From: Pseudomonas nunensis
GTDB lineage: Bacteria; Pseudomonadota; Gammaproteobacteria; Pseudomonadales; Pseudomonadaceae
NCBI RefSeq assembly: GCF_024296925.1
Contig: NZ_CP101125.1
Location: forward strand, 64,501 to 128,500
DNA length: 64,000 nucleotides
Direction of reading: 5' to 3'
The position numbers and the translations under genes were made by a program. Below the pieces are notes generated by a model that was given only the letters and a program-made list of their open reading frames with translations, was not told the DNA's origin and searched no databases. This document shows positions 19,148-28,814 of this stretch, in pieces. How positions within the stretch are numbered: position 1 is the first letter of the stretch; each line of letters starts with the position of its first letter.

Positions 19148-20113
19148 TCAACTGACGACCCGCAGCGCTGTACCGCTGAAGAACGCCTGGGCGTTTTCAG
19201 TCAATTGGCCAACGATCCGCTGACGCGCTTCGCGACTGCCCCAGGCGTTGTGCGGGGTGACAATCAATCGGGGGATGTCATCGGCCAACAGTGGATTGCC
19301 ATTGACCGGCGGTTCGACACTCAGCACATCCGTGGCCGCACCGCCCAAGTGGCCGTTGCGCAAGGCATTGGCCAGCGCCTGTTCGTCGATCAAGCCACCG
19401 CGAGCGGTGTTGACCACGAAGGCTCCGGGTTTCATCGAGGCCAGTTCACGGGCACCGATAAAGTGGCGGGTGTGTTCGTTGAGCGGGCAGTGCAGGGTCA
19501 GGGCGTCGATTTGCGGCAGCAGTTCATTCAGCGGCAAGCGATCCGGGCGGGCAGGGCGGCCGGGAATCTGCCCCAGCAACACGCGCATGCCGAAGGCTTC
19601 GGCCAATCGGGCCACGGCGCCACCGAGCTCGCCGTGGCCGAGCAAACCAAGGGTTTTGCCTTCGAGTTCGACGATCGGGTAATCCAGCAGGCAGAACTGT
19701 TTGGCCTGCTGCCAGCGACCTTCGCCGACGGCTTTCTGGTAATCCGCCAGGCGCGTCGCCAGGTTCAGCAACAACATGATGGTGTGCTGGGCCACCGACG
19801 GCGTGCCGTAGCCCTGGCAGTTGCACACGGTAATCCCGTGGGCGCGAGCGGCGGCCAGATCGACGTTGTTGGTGCCGGTGGCGGTGATCAGGATCAGCTT
19901 GAGTTCAGGGCTGGCGGCGATGGCGGCGGCATCGATCAGGATCTTGTTGCTGATGGCGACGGTGGCGCCCTTGAGCCGTTCGACCACTTGGTCCGGCGTG
20001 GTCTGGGCGAACAATTGCAAGTCGCTGAAGCAATCGCGCAAAGGCGTCAGGTCGAGGTCGCCCAGGTCCAGGGACGGGTGGTCGAGAAAAACGGCGCGGC
20101 GAGAGTTCGTCAT
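19148..20113 (-). CDS. D-2-hydroxyacid dehydrogenase (glycerate/hydroxypyruvate type)
   Basis: 321 residues. The NAD-binding motif is LGLLGHGELGGAVARLAEAF. The signature NTARGGLIDEQAL and the catalytic Arg/Glu/His set (TATGTNN, RGGLIDE, then VTPHNAWGS) are in place. Reduction or oxidation of a 2-hydroxyacid such as glycerate is likely; the substrate is not fixed by sequence. ATG at 20113 is chosen over the overlapping TTG at 20116. Confidence 0.9.
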   Translation of the reverse strand: MTNSRRAVFLDHPSLDLGDLDLTPLRDCFSDLQLFAQTTPDQVVERLKGATVAISNKILIDAAAIAASPELKLILITATGTNNVDLAAARAHGITVCNCQGYGTPSVAQHTIMLLLNLATRLADYQKAVGEGRWQQAKQFCLLDYPIVELEGKTLGLLGHGELGGAVARLAEAFGMRVLLGQIPGRPARPDRLPLNELLPQIDALTLHCPLNEHTRHFIGARELASMKPGAFVVNTARGGLIDEQALANALRNGHLGGAATDVLSVEPPVNGNPLLADDIPRLIVTPHNAWGSREARQRIVGQLTENAQAFFSGTALRVVS

Positions 20114-20207
20114 CAACTGTACCTTTTGTGCAATGAACTGAAGGCGTAATCTGCCGAGCCTACCAGATGAAACAAATGGTTACGCCTACCTGGCCGGATG
20201 CTGAACC

Positions 20208-20299
20208 CTGTGGGAGCGGGCTTGCTCGCGAAGAGGCCGTGTCAGTCGATGCAAATGTTGACTGATACACCGCCTTCGCGAGCAAGCCCGCTCCCACAG
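20208..20299. repeat. Paired REP palindrome
   Basis: CTGTGGGAGCGGGCTTGCTC and its complement enclose about 40 bp. It lies between the divergent dehydrogenase and LysE genes, an unusual placement because most REP pairs here follow genes. Confidence 0.8.
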
Positions 20300-20355
20300 G
20301 GATAATGGCAAGCCTGTGAATTTCATTTTGACCGATCTGCCCCAGAGGAGCCCCC

Positions 20356-20985
20356 ATGTACTGGACAGAATTCTTGACCGTTGCCCTGATTCACCTGCTG
20401 GCCGTCGCCAGCCCCGGCCCGGACTTTGCCGTGGTGGTGCGCGAAAGCGTGACCCACGGTCGGCGTGCCGGGACCTGGACTGCGCTGGGTGTGGGCACGG
20501 CGATTTTCCTGCACGTGGGTTATTCACTGCTCGGCATCGGCCTGATCGTGTCCCAGTCGATCGTGCTGTTCAACGCGTTGAAATGGGCCGCCGCCGCGTA
20601 CCTGCTGTACATCGGCTTCAAAGCCCTGCGCGCGCAACCGGCCAAACCGGTGACTGACGACTTGCACAAGGAAGTCGGTGAGCGCACCGCCCGTGGCGCC
20701 TTCACCTCGGGTTTCGTGACCAATGGCCTGAACCCGAAAGCCACGCTGTTTTTCCTGTCGCTGTTCACCGTGGTGATCAACCCGCACACACCACTGGCGG
20801 TGCAGGCCGGCTACGGGATTTACCTCGCCTTCGCGACGGCGCTGTGGTTTTGCCTGGTGGCCCGGTTGTTCAGCCAGCAACGGGTACGCGCCGGTTTCGC
20901 TCGCATGGGCCACTGGTTCGACCGGACCATGGGCGCGGTGCTGATCGCCATCGGCGTGAAACTCGCGTTCACCGAGATGCATTGA
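20356..20985 (+). CDS. LysE family amino-acid exporter (RhtB-like)
   Basis: 209-residue inner-membrane protein with six hydrophobic segments. The N-terminus MYWTEFLTVALIHLLAVASP followed by GPDFAVVVRES is the LysE/RhtB signature, and TSGFVTNGLNPKATLFFLSLF is the second conserved block. It probably exports an amino acid or homoserine-type compound. A Shine-Dalgarno AGAGGAG lies seven bases upstream. Confidence 0.92.
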   Translation: MYWTEFLTVALIHLLAVASPGPDFAVVVRESVTHGRRAGTWTALGVGTAIFLHVGYSLLGIGLIVSQSIVLFNALKWAAAAYLLYIGFKALRAQPAKPVTDDLHKEVGERTARGAFTSGFVTNGLNPKATLFFLSLFTVVINPHTPLAVQAGYGIYLAFATALWFCLVARLFSQQRVRAGFARMGHWFDRTMGAVLIAIGVKLAFTEMH

Positions 20986-20996
20986 TCCGGTAGGCG

Positions 20997-21057
20997 AACG
21001 GCTTGCCGGTGATGGCGTCGCCACAATCGGCTTCGCCGGCAAGCCGTGCTCCTACAG
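20997..21057. repeat. REP palindrome, divergent subtype
   Basis: AACGGCTTGCCGG and CCGGCAAGCCGTGCTCCTAC form arms around 26 bp, between the convergent LysE and AraC-type genes. The core GGCTTGCCGG differs from the other REPs in the window. Confidence 0.6.
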
Positions 21058-21825
21058 AAGCGGATTGAGTTCGCTCAATTTGTTCAGTGCATTCAGGTAT
21101 TCCCGGGGATTCTCCCCCAGCAAACGGCGAAACATCGCGCTGAACGCCCGCGCGCTGCCGTAACCCAGATCCCGCGCCACGCTCTGTACGCTTTCCCCGG
21201 CGAGCAGGCGGGGCAGGGCTTCCATCAGGCGCAGTTGCTGGCGCCAGGCATTGAAATTCATCTTCAGTTGTTGCTGGAACAGCCGCGCCAGCGTGCGTGA
21301 ACTGGCGCCGACCTGCTGTGCCCAGTCTTCCAGGGTGTTGGGGTGATCGGGGGTGCGCAGCAGCGCCAGACAGATGCCTTGCAGGCGCCGATCCTCGGGC
21401 ATTGGGATGTGCAGCGGAAGGTTTTCCAGGCCGGCAATTTCTTCGAGCATCAGGCTCTGGATCAACGGGTTTTCCGCGTGTTGCGGACCTTGCACCGCGC
21501 GCAGGATCAGTTCGCGCAGCAATGGCGTGACCGCCAGCACGCAGCACTGTTGCAGGCTCGGTGGCGACAGTTCAGCGGCAATGAACAGCGAGCGCATGCG
21601 CACCTCGCCGGACATGAAAATCTCATGCTCCACCAACGGTGGAATCCACACCGCCCGGGTCGGCGGAATCACCCACGCACCTTGCGCCGTGACCACCCGC
21701 ATGGTCCCGCAAACGGCGTAGAGCAATTGCGCTTCGCGGTGTTGATGCAATTCCTGATGCGCACCGTCCACATAATCCCGTGGATAGGCGCTGACCGGGC
21801 CGTGCAGGAAATGGCTGATTAACAT
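21052..21825 (-). CDS. AraC family transcriptional regulator with N-terminal cupin
   Basis: 257 residues. The N-terminal cupin sensor (HQELHQHREAQLLYAVCGTM, then GAWVIPPTRAVWIPP) is followed by a C-terminal double helix-turn-helix (VGASSRTLARLFQQQLKMNF and VARDLGYGSARAFSAMFRRLLG). Domain plan and context match the NimR/YeaM group, which controls an adjacent MFS exporter. ATG at 21825 is preferred to a TTG at 21870 with no clear ribosome site. It is divergent from the MFS gene by 85 bp and probably regulates it. Confidence 0.87.
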   Translation of the reverse strand: MLISHFLHGPVSAYPRDYVDGAHQELHQHREAQLLYAVCGTMRVVTAQGAWVIPPTRAVWIPPLVEHEIFMSGEVRMRSLFIAAELSPPSLQQCCVLAVTPLLRELILRAVQGPQHAENPLIQSLMLEEIAGLENLPLHIPMPEDRRLQGICLALLRTPDHPNTLEDWAQQVGASSRTLARLFQQQLKMNFNAWRQQLRLMEALPRLLAGESVQSVARDLGYGSARAFSAMFRRLLGENPREYLNALNKLSELNPLL

Positions 21826-21910
21826 GTCAGATCCGATGACTTTGTTGTCAGGAATACGCTTTTTCGCCAACTTAGCATAAACCGCTCACTACAACGTAAA
21901 GCGTGCCGCG

Positions 21911-23095
21911 ATGAACCAGTCCAGAAATGTCATCCGCTACATCAACGCAGCCCATGTGATCGACCACATGTTCATGCTGATTTTCCCCGCCGCCATCCTT
22001 GGCATGACCCAGGCCTTTGCGCTGGATTACGCCGCGCTGATCGGCCTGTCACTTGGCGGCTTCATTGCGTTTGGCGCCTGTTCGCTACCGGCCGGTTGGT
22101 TGGGCGATCACTGGAGTCGGCGGCAAATGATGCTGGTGTTTTTCTTCGGCATCGGCGCTTCGGCGATCTTTACCGGGTTGAGCAACAGCGCGCCGATGCT
22201 GGTGCTTGGCCTGACGCTGATTGGGATCTTCGCCGCGATCTACCACCCGGTCGGCACCGCGATGCTGGTGGCCTATGCGCAGAACCGTGGCCGGGAAATC
22301 GGCATAAACGGCATGTGGGGCAACCTCGGCGTGGCGTTTTCGGCGCTGATCACCGGGTTGTTGGTGGCGCAGTTCGGCTGGCGTTCGGCATTCATTCTGC
22401 CGGGCGTGGTGGCAATTGCCCTGGGCATCGGGTTTGCCTTGCAGGTGCGGGAAGAGCCGATCCCCAAGCGTCCTCACTCACCGCTCAAAGGTGCGGCCGG
22501 CCAGCGGATTTCCATGGTCATGGTGTTCAGCGTACTCGCCTTGGCCACGGCCACCGGCGGTGTGGTGTTCAACGCCACGACCATGACTTATCCAAAACTG
22601 TTCCAGGAGCGCCTGCACGATCTGTTTGCATCGCCGCAAACCCTGGGCATCGTGGTCAGCCTGGCGTATGCCTTCGGTGCCGTGGCGCAATTGAGCATCG
22701 GCCGGATCTTGCATCGGTTCAGCCTGAAATGGCCGTTCATCGTGTTGACGCTGTGCCAGGCGCCGCTGTTGTTCGGGTTGGCCTATGTCGACGGCTGGGC
22801 CGTGATTGCGCCGGGCGCGGCGTTCATGTTCGTGGTGTTTGGCCAGGTCACGGTGAATGACGCGATGGTCGCCAACTTCGTCGCACCGCAATGGCAATCC
22901 CGGGTCTTTGCCCTGCGTTACTGTTTATCGTTCGGTGCCAGCGCGACGGCGATTCCGCTGATTTCGTTCGTCGAACCGCGCCAGGGATTCGTAGGGCTTT
23001 ATTTGATATTGGCGGGTTTCGCGGCGCTGACCTTCGTGGCGGCACTGGTTTTCCCACGCACACCTTCTGAGGCTGCCGTAGGACAAACGGCGTAA
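21911..23095 (+). CDS. MFS transporter, fosmidomycin-resistance-like
   Basis: 394 residues with about 12 membrane helices. HVIDHMFMLIFPAAILGM at the N-terminus and the MFS loop motif GWLGDHWSRRQMM (residues 62-74) are clear. IYHPVGTAMLVAYA matches Fsr-like efflux proteins. It probably expels a small molecule. It is divergent from the AraC-type gene, a common regulator/exporter arrangement. Confidence 0.87.
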   Translation: MNQSRNVIRYINAAHVIDHMFMLIFPAAILGMTQAFALDYAALIGLSLGGFIAFGACSLPAGWLGDHWSRRQMMLVFFFGIGASAIFTGLSNSAPMLVLGLTLIGIFAAIYHPVGTAMLVAYAQNRGREIGINGMWGNLGVAFSALITGLLVAQFGWRSAFILPGVVAIALGIGFALQVREEPIPKRPHSPLKGAAGQRISMVMVFSVLALATATGGVVFNATTMTYPKLFQERLHDLFASPQTLGIVVSLAYAFGAVAQLSIGRILHRFSLKWPFIVLTLCQAPLLFGLAYVDGWAVIAPGAAFMFVVFGQVTVNDAMVANFVAPQWQSRVFALRYCLSFGASATAIPLISFVEPRQGFVGLYLILAGFAALTFVAALVFPRTPSEAAVGQTA

Positions 23096-23112
23096 GCGGT
23101 GAAGAAATCCTG

Positions 23113-23139
23113 CAAATGCTGGCGCAAAGCTAGCATTTG
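23113..23139. promoter_or_regulatory. Inverted repeat upstream of acyl-CoA ligase gene
   Basis: CAAATGCT (23113-23120) and AGCATTTG (23132-23139) are perfect 8-bp complements, 11 bp apart, about 100 bp before the start codon. A related CTGCAAAT follows at 23148. It is a candidate operator; the regulator is unknown. Confidence 0.35.
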
Positions 23140-23242
23140 TACGGTTCTGCAAATCATACCTTTGGCTGATTTGGTTGGCGTATAACGGCTCTAAAGTGCT
23201 TCTCTCCAAAGCCAAGACCGTGCAGTCAGAAAAGGGATTCTT

Positions 23243-24925
23243 ATGTTGCAGACTCGCGTTATCCCGCCAGCCGAAGGCGCCTACCAGTATCCGTTGCTGA
23301 TTAAACGACTGCTGATGTCCGGCGCTCGTTACGAGAAAACCCGCGAGATCGTGTACCGCGACCAGTTGCGCTACAGCTATCCGACCCTGATCGAACGGGT
23401 CGCACGGCTCGCCAACGTACTGACGGCGGCCGGGGTCAAGGCCGGCGATACCGTGGCGGTGATGGACTGGGACAGCCATCGTTACCTGGAATGCATGTTC
23501 GCCATCCCGATGATCGGCGCGGTGATCCACACCATCAACGTGCGCCTGTCACCGGAACAGATCCTCTACACCATGAACCACGCCGAGGACCGCTTCGTGC
23601 TGGTCAACAGTGAGTTCGTGGGCCTTTACCAGGCGATCGCCGGGCACCTGACGACGGTCGAGAAAACCCTGCTGCTGACCGACCTGCCGGAAAAAACCGC
23701 CGACTTGCCGAACCTCATCGGCGAGTACGAGCAACTGCTGGCCGCTGCGAGCACGCAGTACGACTTCCAGGATTTCGACGAAAACTCCGTCGCGACCACC
23801 TTCTACACCACCGGCACCACCGGCAATCCGAAAGGCGTTTACTTCACCCATCGGCAACTGGTGCTGCACACCATGGGCGTGTCGACCATCATGGGTTCCA
23901 TCGACAGCGTGCGGCTGCTGGGCACCAACGACGTCTATATGCCGATCACGCCGATGTTCCACGTGCACGCGTGGGGCTTGCCATACGTGGCGACGATGCT
24001 GGGGCTCAAGCAGGTTTACCCCGGCCGCTACGACCCGGAATACCTGGTGGAGCTGTGGCGCAAGGAGAAGGTCTCCTTTTCCCACTGCGTGCCGACCATT
24101 TTGCAAATGGTCCTCAATGCCAAAGCCGCGCAAGGCACCGATTTCGGCGGCTGGAAAATCGTCATCGGCGGCAGTGCACTGAACCGTACGTTGTACGAAA
24201 ACGCCAAGTCCAAGGGCATTCAACTGACCGCCGCCTACGGCATGTCGGAAACCGGGCCGCTGGTTTCGTGTGCTCACCTGAATGACGAGTTGATGGCCGG
24301 CACCGAAGACGAACGCACCACTTACCGGATCAAGGCCGGCGTGCCTGGGCCATTGGTGGAGGCAGCGATTGTTGATACCGACGGCAACTTCCTGCCTGCC
24401 GACGGCGAGACCCAGGGCGAACTGGTGTTGCGTGCGCCGTGGCTCACCGAAGGTTATTTCAACGAACCGCAGAAGGGCGCCGAGCTCTGGGCCGGCGGCT
24501 GGTTGCACACCGGTGACGTGGCGACCCTGGACAGCATGGGCGTGATCGACATTCGCGACCGGATCAAGGACGTGATCAAGACCGGCGGCGAGTGGATCTC
24601 CTCCCTGGACCTCGAAGACCTGATCAGTCGTCACGTCGCGGTACGCGAAGTAGCAGTGGTGGGAATCGCCGATCCGCAGTGGGGCGAGCGGCCGTTTGCC
24701 TTGCTGGTGATCCGCGAAGGGCATGAGATCGGGGCTCGTGAACTCAAGGAGCACCTCAAGCCGTTCGTCGAGCTGGGGCACCTGAGCAAGTGGGCGATCC
24801 CGAGTCAGATCGCCCTTGTTACTGAAATTCCCAAGACCAGTGTCGGCAAGCTCGACAAGAAGCGTATCCGCCTCGACATCACCGAATGGCAGGCCAACAA
24901 CAGCACCTTCCTCTCGACGCTTTAA
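23243..24925 (+). CDS. Medium/long-chain fatty acid--CoA ligase, AlkK-like
   Basis: 560-residue acyl-adenylate-forming enzyme that activates a carboxylic acid to its CoA thioester with ATP. Motifs: P-loop-like [17 protein letters not shown] (about 188-204), [11 protein letters not shown] (about 332), the [15 protein letters not shown] block (about 415) and the C-terminal catalytic Lys region [14 protein letters not shown]. The overall pattern is closest to AlkK-type medium-chain enzymes. It leads a cluster with exported DUF1302/DUF1329 proteins and a MalT-type regulator, which suggests a role in using an imported ester, fatty acid or hydrophobic acid. Confidence 0.9.
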   Translation: MLQTRVIPPAEGAYQYPLLIKRLLMSGARYEKTREIVYRDQLRYSYPTLIERVARLANVLTAAGVKAGDTVAVMDWDSHRYLECMFAIPMIGAVIHTINVRLSPEQILYTMNHAEDRFVLVNSEFVGLYQAIAGHLTTVEKTLLLTDLPEKTADLPNLIGEYEQLLAAASTQYDFQDFDENSVATTFYTTGTTGNPKGVYFTHRQLVLHTMGVSTIMGSIDSVRLLGTNDVYMPITPMFHVHAWGLPYVATMLGLKQVYPGRYDPEYLVELWRKEKVSFSHCVPTILQMVLNAKAAQGTDFGGWKIVIGGSALNRTLYENAKSKGIQLTAAYGMSETGPLVSCAHLNDELMAGTEDERTTYRIKAGVPGPLVEAAIVDTDGNFLPADGETQGELVLRAPWLTEGYFNEPQKGAELWAGGWLHTGDVATLDSMGVIDIRDRIKDVIKTGGEWISSLDLEDLISRHVAVREVAVVGIADPQWGERPFALLVIREGHEIGARELKEHLKPFVELGHLSKWAIPSQIALVTEIPKTSVGKLDKKRIRLDITEWQANNSTFLSTL

Positions 24926-25270
24926 GCGTTTTCTGACCCCGCTGGCGTGCCCGAAAAGGCACGCCAGCCCCACCAAGCAAGCGCTTGGCTTGTGAAATCC
25001 AAATTTTCAGCCATCCTTGCCGTGCCGACATGTGTCGGACTGGCGAAAGGACTGTTCCAGAGTGGCCGGCAGCTGCAAATCACACTTTAGAGGGATCAAG
25101 CAGTACTACCTGCTGGCTATAGTCCGCTCAAGGATTTTTAAGAACGGAGCAAACGCACAAACGGGGCGATGCACCTTGGGAATGAATTCGGGACGCCTTG
25201 GCTTCCGGTCTTCCACAACGTTTTTAAAAGTACTCACTGCCATAACAATAATGCACATGGAGTAGCGTCG
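24926..25270. other. 345-bp intergenic region with hairpin and palindrome
   Basis: A perfect 11-bp stem hairpin (24941-24967, GCTGGCGTGCC/GGCACGCCAGC) follows the ligase gene but has no T-run, so it is more likely an RNA-stabilising or processing structure than a terminator. The palindrome CAAGCGCTTG lies at 24978-24987. A possible -10 TATAGT is at 25118-25123. No coding sequence seen. Confidence 0.5.
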
Positions 25271-27160
25271 ATGACATCAGTAAACCAGTTCTGGCGCCGG
25301 GCGAAATTGCCCCTGGCGGTCAGTCTCGCCTCTTCGCTCGCCGGGCCTGCATTCGGCGTCAGTTTCAACGTCGGTGAAATCGAAGGTCAGTTCGACTCAT
25401 CCCTGTCGATCGGTGCCAGTTGGTCTACTCAGAGTCCCAACAAGAACCTTATCGGCGTCAACAACGGCGGCCACGGCCTGTCACAGACGTCCGATGACGG
25501 TCACGCAAACTTCAAGAGCGGGGAAACCTTCTCGAAAATCTTCAAGGGCATCCACGACCTTGAATTGAAATACGGCGACACCGGGGTCTTCGTCCGCGGT
25601 AAATACTGGTACGACTTTGAACTCAAGGACGAAAGTCGCGAGTTCAAGGACATCAGCGACAACAACCGCAAGGAAGGCGCCAAGTCCGCCGGTGGCCAGA
25701 TCCTCGACGCCTTCGTCTACCACAACTACTCCATTGCCGATCAGCCGGGTTCCGTGCGTCTGGGCAAGCAGGTAGTGAGCTGGGGTGAAAGTACCTTTAT
25801 CGGCGGCGGCATCAACTCGATCAACCCGATCGACGTGTCCGCGTTCCGTCGTCCGGGTGCCGAGATCAAGGAAGGCCTGATTCCGGTCAACATGTTCTAC
25901 GTGTCCCAGAGCCTGACCGAAAGCCTCTCGGCCGAGGCCTTCTACCAGCTCGAATGGGACCAGACTGTCGTCGATAACTGCGGCACGTTCTTCTCCCAGC
26001 CAGACATCATTGCCGACGGTTGCGACAGCAACCTGCGCGTGCTGAACAAGCGTTCGCAGATCCCGGCCGTGGCGTTGGGTCCATTGGCTGGCGCGGGTGT
26101 CGATGTCAACGAAGAAGGCGTGCTGGTCCGTCGTGGCGGCGATCGCGACGCCCGTGACAGCGGCCAGTGGGGCGCGTCCCTGAAGTACATGTTCGACCCG
26201 CTGGATACCGAGTTCGGCGCCTACTTCATGAACTACCACAGCCGTGCGCCGATCTTCAGCGCCACCGGTGCTCCGCAATCGGTCTACAACACTGCACGAG
26301 CGCTGCCAGGGCCGTTTGCGGCACTCGCCCCGTTGCTGGTGGCAGGCAACTCGGAATACTTCGTTGAATACCCGGAAGACATCCGTCTGTACGGCTTGAG
26401 CTTCTCCACCACCCTGCCTACCGGTACGGCGTGGAGCGGTGAGATCAGCTACCGTCCGAACGCGCCGGTGCAACTGAACTCCACCGACATCCTGTTCGCC
26501 GGTGTGCGTCCTATTGGTGGTGCCTTGTCCAATGCGTCCTTGCTGACCGGCGTGCCGGGCCAGGACCTGCACGGTTATCGTCGCAAGGAAGTCACCCAGT
26601 TCCAGACCACCCTGACGCACTTCTTTGACCAAGTCATGGGCGCCAGCCGTCTGACCCTGGTCGGTGAAGTGGGCGTGACCCACGTCGGCGGCCTGGAAAG
26701 CACTTCCGATGTCCGTTATGGCCGTGATCCGGTCTACGGTCCGGGTGAATTGCCGGCTACCGGCACCGCCAATACCTGCGCCAACATCCTCAACGCCAGC
26801 ACCATCAATGGCGCCGGTCCTGGTTCGCCACAGAACAACCGCAGCCGTAACTGCACCAACGAAGGCTTCACCACGGCGACCTCGTGGGGTTATCGCGGTC
26901 GCGCCATCTGGGAATACAACGACGTATTCGCCGGTGTAAACCTCAAGCCGAACGTGGCCTGGTCGCATGACGTCAGCGGTTACTCGCCTGGCCCTGGCGG
27001 CAACTTCGAGGAAGGTCGCAAAGCGGTGAGCCTGGGTGTCGATGCCGAATACCAGAACACCTACACGGCGAGCCTGGCCTACACCAACTTCTTTGATGGC
27101 AAGTACACCACCGTCGACGACCGCGACTTCGTTGCGCTCAGCTTCGGCGTGAACTTCTAA
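25271..27160 (+). CDS. DUF1302 domain-containing exported protein
   Basis: 629 residues. A signal peptide is visible (KLPLAVSLASSLAGPAFG, cleavage near residue 28), followed by FNVGEIEGQFDSSLSIGASW, the usual DUF1302 opening. The rest is rich in alternating aromatic strands and ends in an aromatic-terminal strand (FVALSFGVNF), so an outer-membrane beta-barrel is likely. DUF1302 proteins nearly always pair with DUF1329 proteins. The role may be passage or capture of a hydrophobic substrate; this is inference. The start was chosen at the signal peptide. Confidence 0.88.
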   Translation: MTSVNQFWRRAKLPLAVSLASSLAGPAFGVSFNVGEIEGQFDSSLSIGASWSTQSPNKNLIGVNNGGHGLSQTSDDGHANFKSGETFSKIFKGIHDLELKYGDTGVFVRGKYWYDFELKDESREFKDISDNNRKEGAKSAGGQILDAFVYHNYSIADQPGSVRLGKQVVSWGESTFIGGGINSINPIDVSAFRRPGAEIKEGLIPVNMFYVSQSLTESLSAEAFYQLEWDQTVVDNCGTFFSQPDIIADGCDSNLRVLNKRSQIPAVALGPLAGAGVDVNEEGVLVRRGGDRDARDSGQWGASLKYMFDPLDTEFGAYFMNYHSRAPIFSATGAPQSVYNTARALPGPFAALAPLLVAGNSEYFVEYPEDIRLYGLSFSTTLPTGTAWSGEISYRPNAPVQLNSTDILFAGVRPIGGALSNASLLTGVPGQDLHGYRRKEVTQFQTTLTHFFDQVMGASRLTLVGEVGVTHVGGLESTSDVRYGRDPVYGPGELPATGTANTCANILNASTINGAGPGSPQNNRSRNCTNEGFTTATSWGYRGRAIWEYNDVFAGVNLKPNVAWSHDVSGYSPGPGGNFEEGRKAVSLGVDAEYQNTYTASLAYTNFFDGKYTTVDDRDFVALSFGVNF

Positions 27161-27188
27161 GCACTGCTTTTTCAGGACGAACACACAT

Positions 27189-28553
27189 ATGAAAATAACA
27201 AAGAGTCTGTTCCACGCCGGTGTTCTGGGGCTGTCGCTGCTGGCGACAAGCGTCATGGCCGCGGTGCCTGCCGCTGAAGCGGACAAGCTGGGCAAGAGCC
27301 TGACGCCGATGGGCGCCGAGATGGCAGGCAATGCCGACGGTTCGATCCCGGCCTGGAAACCCCTGGCGAAGAATGCCGGCACTGTCGACAGCAAGGGCTT
27401 CCTGTCCGACCCGTATGCCAGTGAAAAACCGCTGTTCACCATCACCGCGCAGAACGTTGACCAGTACAAAGAGAAGCTTGCTCCGGGCCAGTACGCGATG
27501 TTCAAGCGCTACCCGGAAACCTTCAAGATGCCAGTCTACCCGTCCCATCGCGGTGCCACAGTGCCGGATGACGTGTTTGCCGCCATCAAGAAAAACGCCA
27601 CCAACACTAACCTCGTGTCCGGCGGCAACGGCCTGGAAAACTTCGAAACCGCCGTACCGTTCCCGATTCCGAAAAGCGGCGTCGAAGTCATCTGGAACCA
27701 CATCACCCGCTATCGCGGCGGCAGCGTGACGCGTCTGGTAACCCAGGCCACGCCACAGCCGAACGGCTCGTTCAGCCTGGTGTACTTCCAGGATCAGTTC
27801 GTGTTCCGCGACAAAATGAAGGACTACGACCCGAAAAACCCGGGCAACATCCTGTTCTACTTCAAGCAGAAAGTAACCGCGCCGGCACGTCTGGCCGGTG
27901 GTGTGCTGCTGGTGCACGAAACCCTCGACCAAGTGAAGGAACCGCGTTCGGCGTGGGTCTACAACGCCGGTCAACGTCGTGTACGTCGCGCCCCGCAAGT
28001 GTCCTATGACGGGCCGGGTACTGCCGCCGATGGCCTGCGTACCTCCGATAACCTGGACATGTACAACGGTGCGCCGGATCGCTACGACTGGAAACTCGAA
28101 GGCAAGAAAGAGATGTACATCGCCTCCGACAGCTACAAGCTCGACGATCCGAAGCTGAAATACGCCGACATCATCAAGGCCGGCCACATCAACCAGGACC
28201 TGGCTCGTTACGAGCTGCGCCGGGTCTGGCATGTGGTTGCAACCCTGAAGGAAGGTCAGCGCCACATCTACGCCAAGCGTGACTTCTACATCGACGAAGA
28301 CACCTGGCAGGCTGCGGTGATCGACCACTACGATGGTCGTAATCAGCTGTGGCGCGTCGCGGAAGCCCATGCCGAGAACTACTACGACAAACAAGTGCCG
28401 TGGTACGCCCTGGAAACCCTGTATGACCTGCAATCGGGTCGTTATCTGGCGTTGGGCATGAAGAACGAGGAGAAATCGGCGTATGACTTCGGCTTCACCG
28501 CCACCACCAGCGACTTCACTCCGGCTGCACTGCGTCAGGATGGTGTTCGCTAA
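27189..28553 (+). CDS. DUF1329 domain-containing exported protein
   Basis: 454 residues. The signal peptide is in HAGVLGLSLLATSVMAAVPA, with cleavage near residue 22-25. The mature protein begins EADKLGKSLTPMGAEMAGN, the typical DUF1329 start; the family has a LolB-like fold and is thought to act in the periplasm on hydrophobic molecules. It is 28 bp after the DUF1302 gene and is cotranscribed with it. A strong terminator follows. Confidence 0.9.
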   Translation: MKITKSLFHAGVLGLSLLATSVMAAVPAAEADKLGKSLTPMGAEMAGNADGSIPAWKPLAKNAGTVDSKGFLSDPYASEKPLFTITAQNVDQYKEKLAPGQYAMFKRYPETFKMPVYPSHRGATVPDDVFAAIKKNATNTNLVSGGNGLENFETAVPFPIPKSGVEVIWNHITRYRGGSVTRLVTQATPQPNGSFSLVYFQDQFVFRDKMKDYDPKNPGNILFYFKQKVTAPARLAGGVLLVHETLDQVKEPRSAWVYNAGQRRVRRAPQVSYDGPGTAADGLRTSDNLDMYNGAPDRYDWKLEGKKEMYIASDSYKLDDPKLKYADIIKAGHINQDLARYELRRVWHVVATLKEGQRHIYAKRDFYIDEDTWQAAVIDHYDGRNQLWRVAEAHAENYYDKQVPWYALETLYDLQSGRYLALGMKNEEKSAYDFGFTATTSDFTPAALRQDGVR

Positions 28554-28581
28554 CACGCTGTAGACAGAGGCCGCATCCTCG

Positions 28582-28616
28582 AAAAACGCCCCGACTGGTT
28601 CGGGGCGTTTTTTTTT
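28582..28616 (+). terminator. Rho-independent terminator after DUF1329 gene
   Basis: AAAAACGCCCCGA and TCGGGGCG form a stem followed by nine T residues. Confidence 0.92.
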
Positions 28617-28637
28617 GGAAGTCCATAACGGCCTGTC

Positions 28638-28784
28638 GTAGCAGCTGCCGAGCAGCGCGAGGCTGCGTTCGGCTGCGAAGCAGTCGTAAAACCTGAGTGC
28701 ACGGTCTTCCTGATGCACCGCGTCGCCTGGTCTCACGACTGCTTCACAGCCGAACGCAGCCTCGCGCTGCTCGGCAGCTGCTAC
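28638..28784. repeat. Very long palindrome, 50-bp arms
   Basis: Arms at 28638-28687 and 28735-28784 are complementary over 50 bp with one G:T-type mismatch (GGCTGCGAAGC against GCTTCACAGCC). The loop is 47 bases. The unit GTAGCAGCTGCCGAGCAGCG differs from both REP families. It lies between two same-strand genes, after a terminator. Confidence 0.88.
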
Positions 28785-28814
28785 AAGGGATTCAGATTCG
28801 GTGCGGTTATCGGG

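Noticed and set aside
25481..27505. 674-codon open frame on the minus strand opposite the DUF1302 gene
   Set aside because: Shadow of a high-GC gene; the plus-strand protein has a signal peptide and a family match, while this translation is a low-complexity Val/Gly/Arg/His mix.
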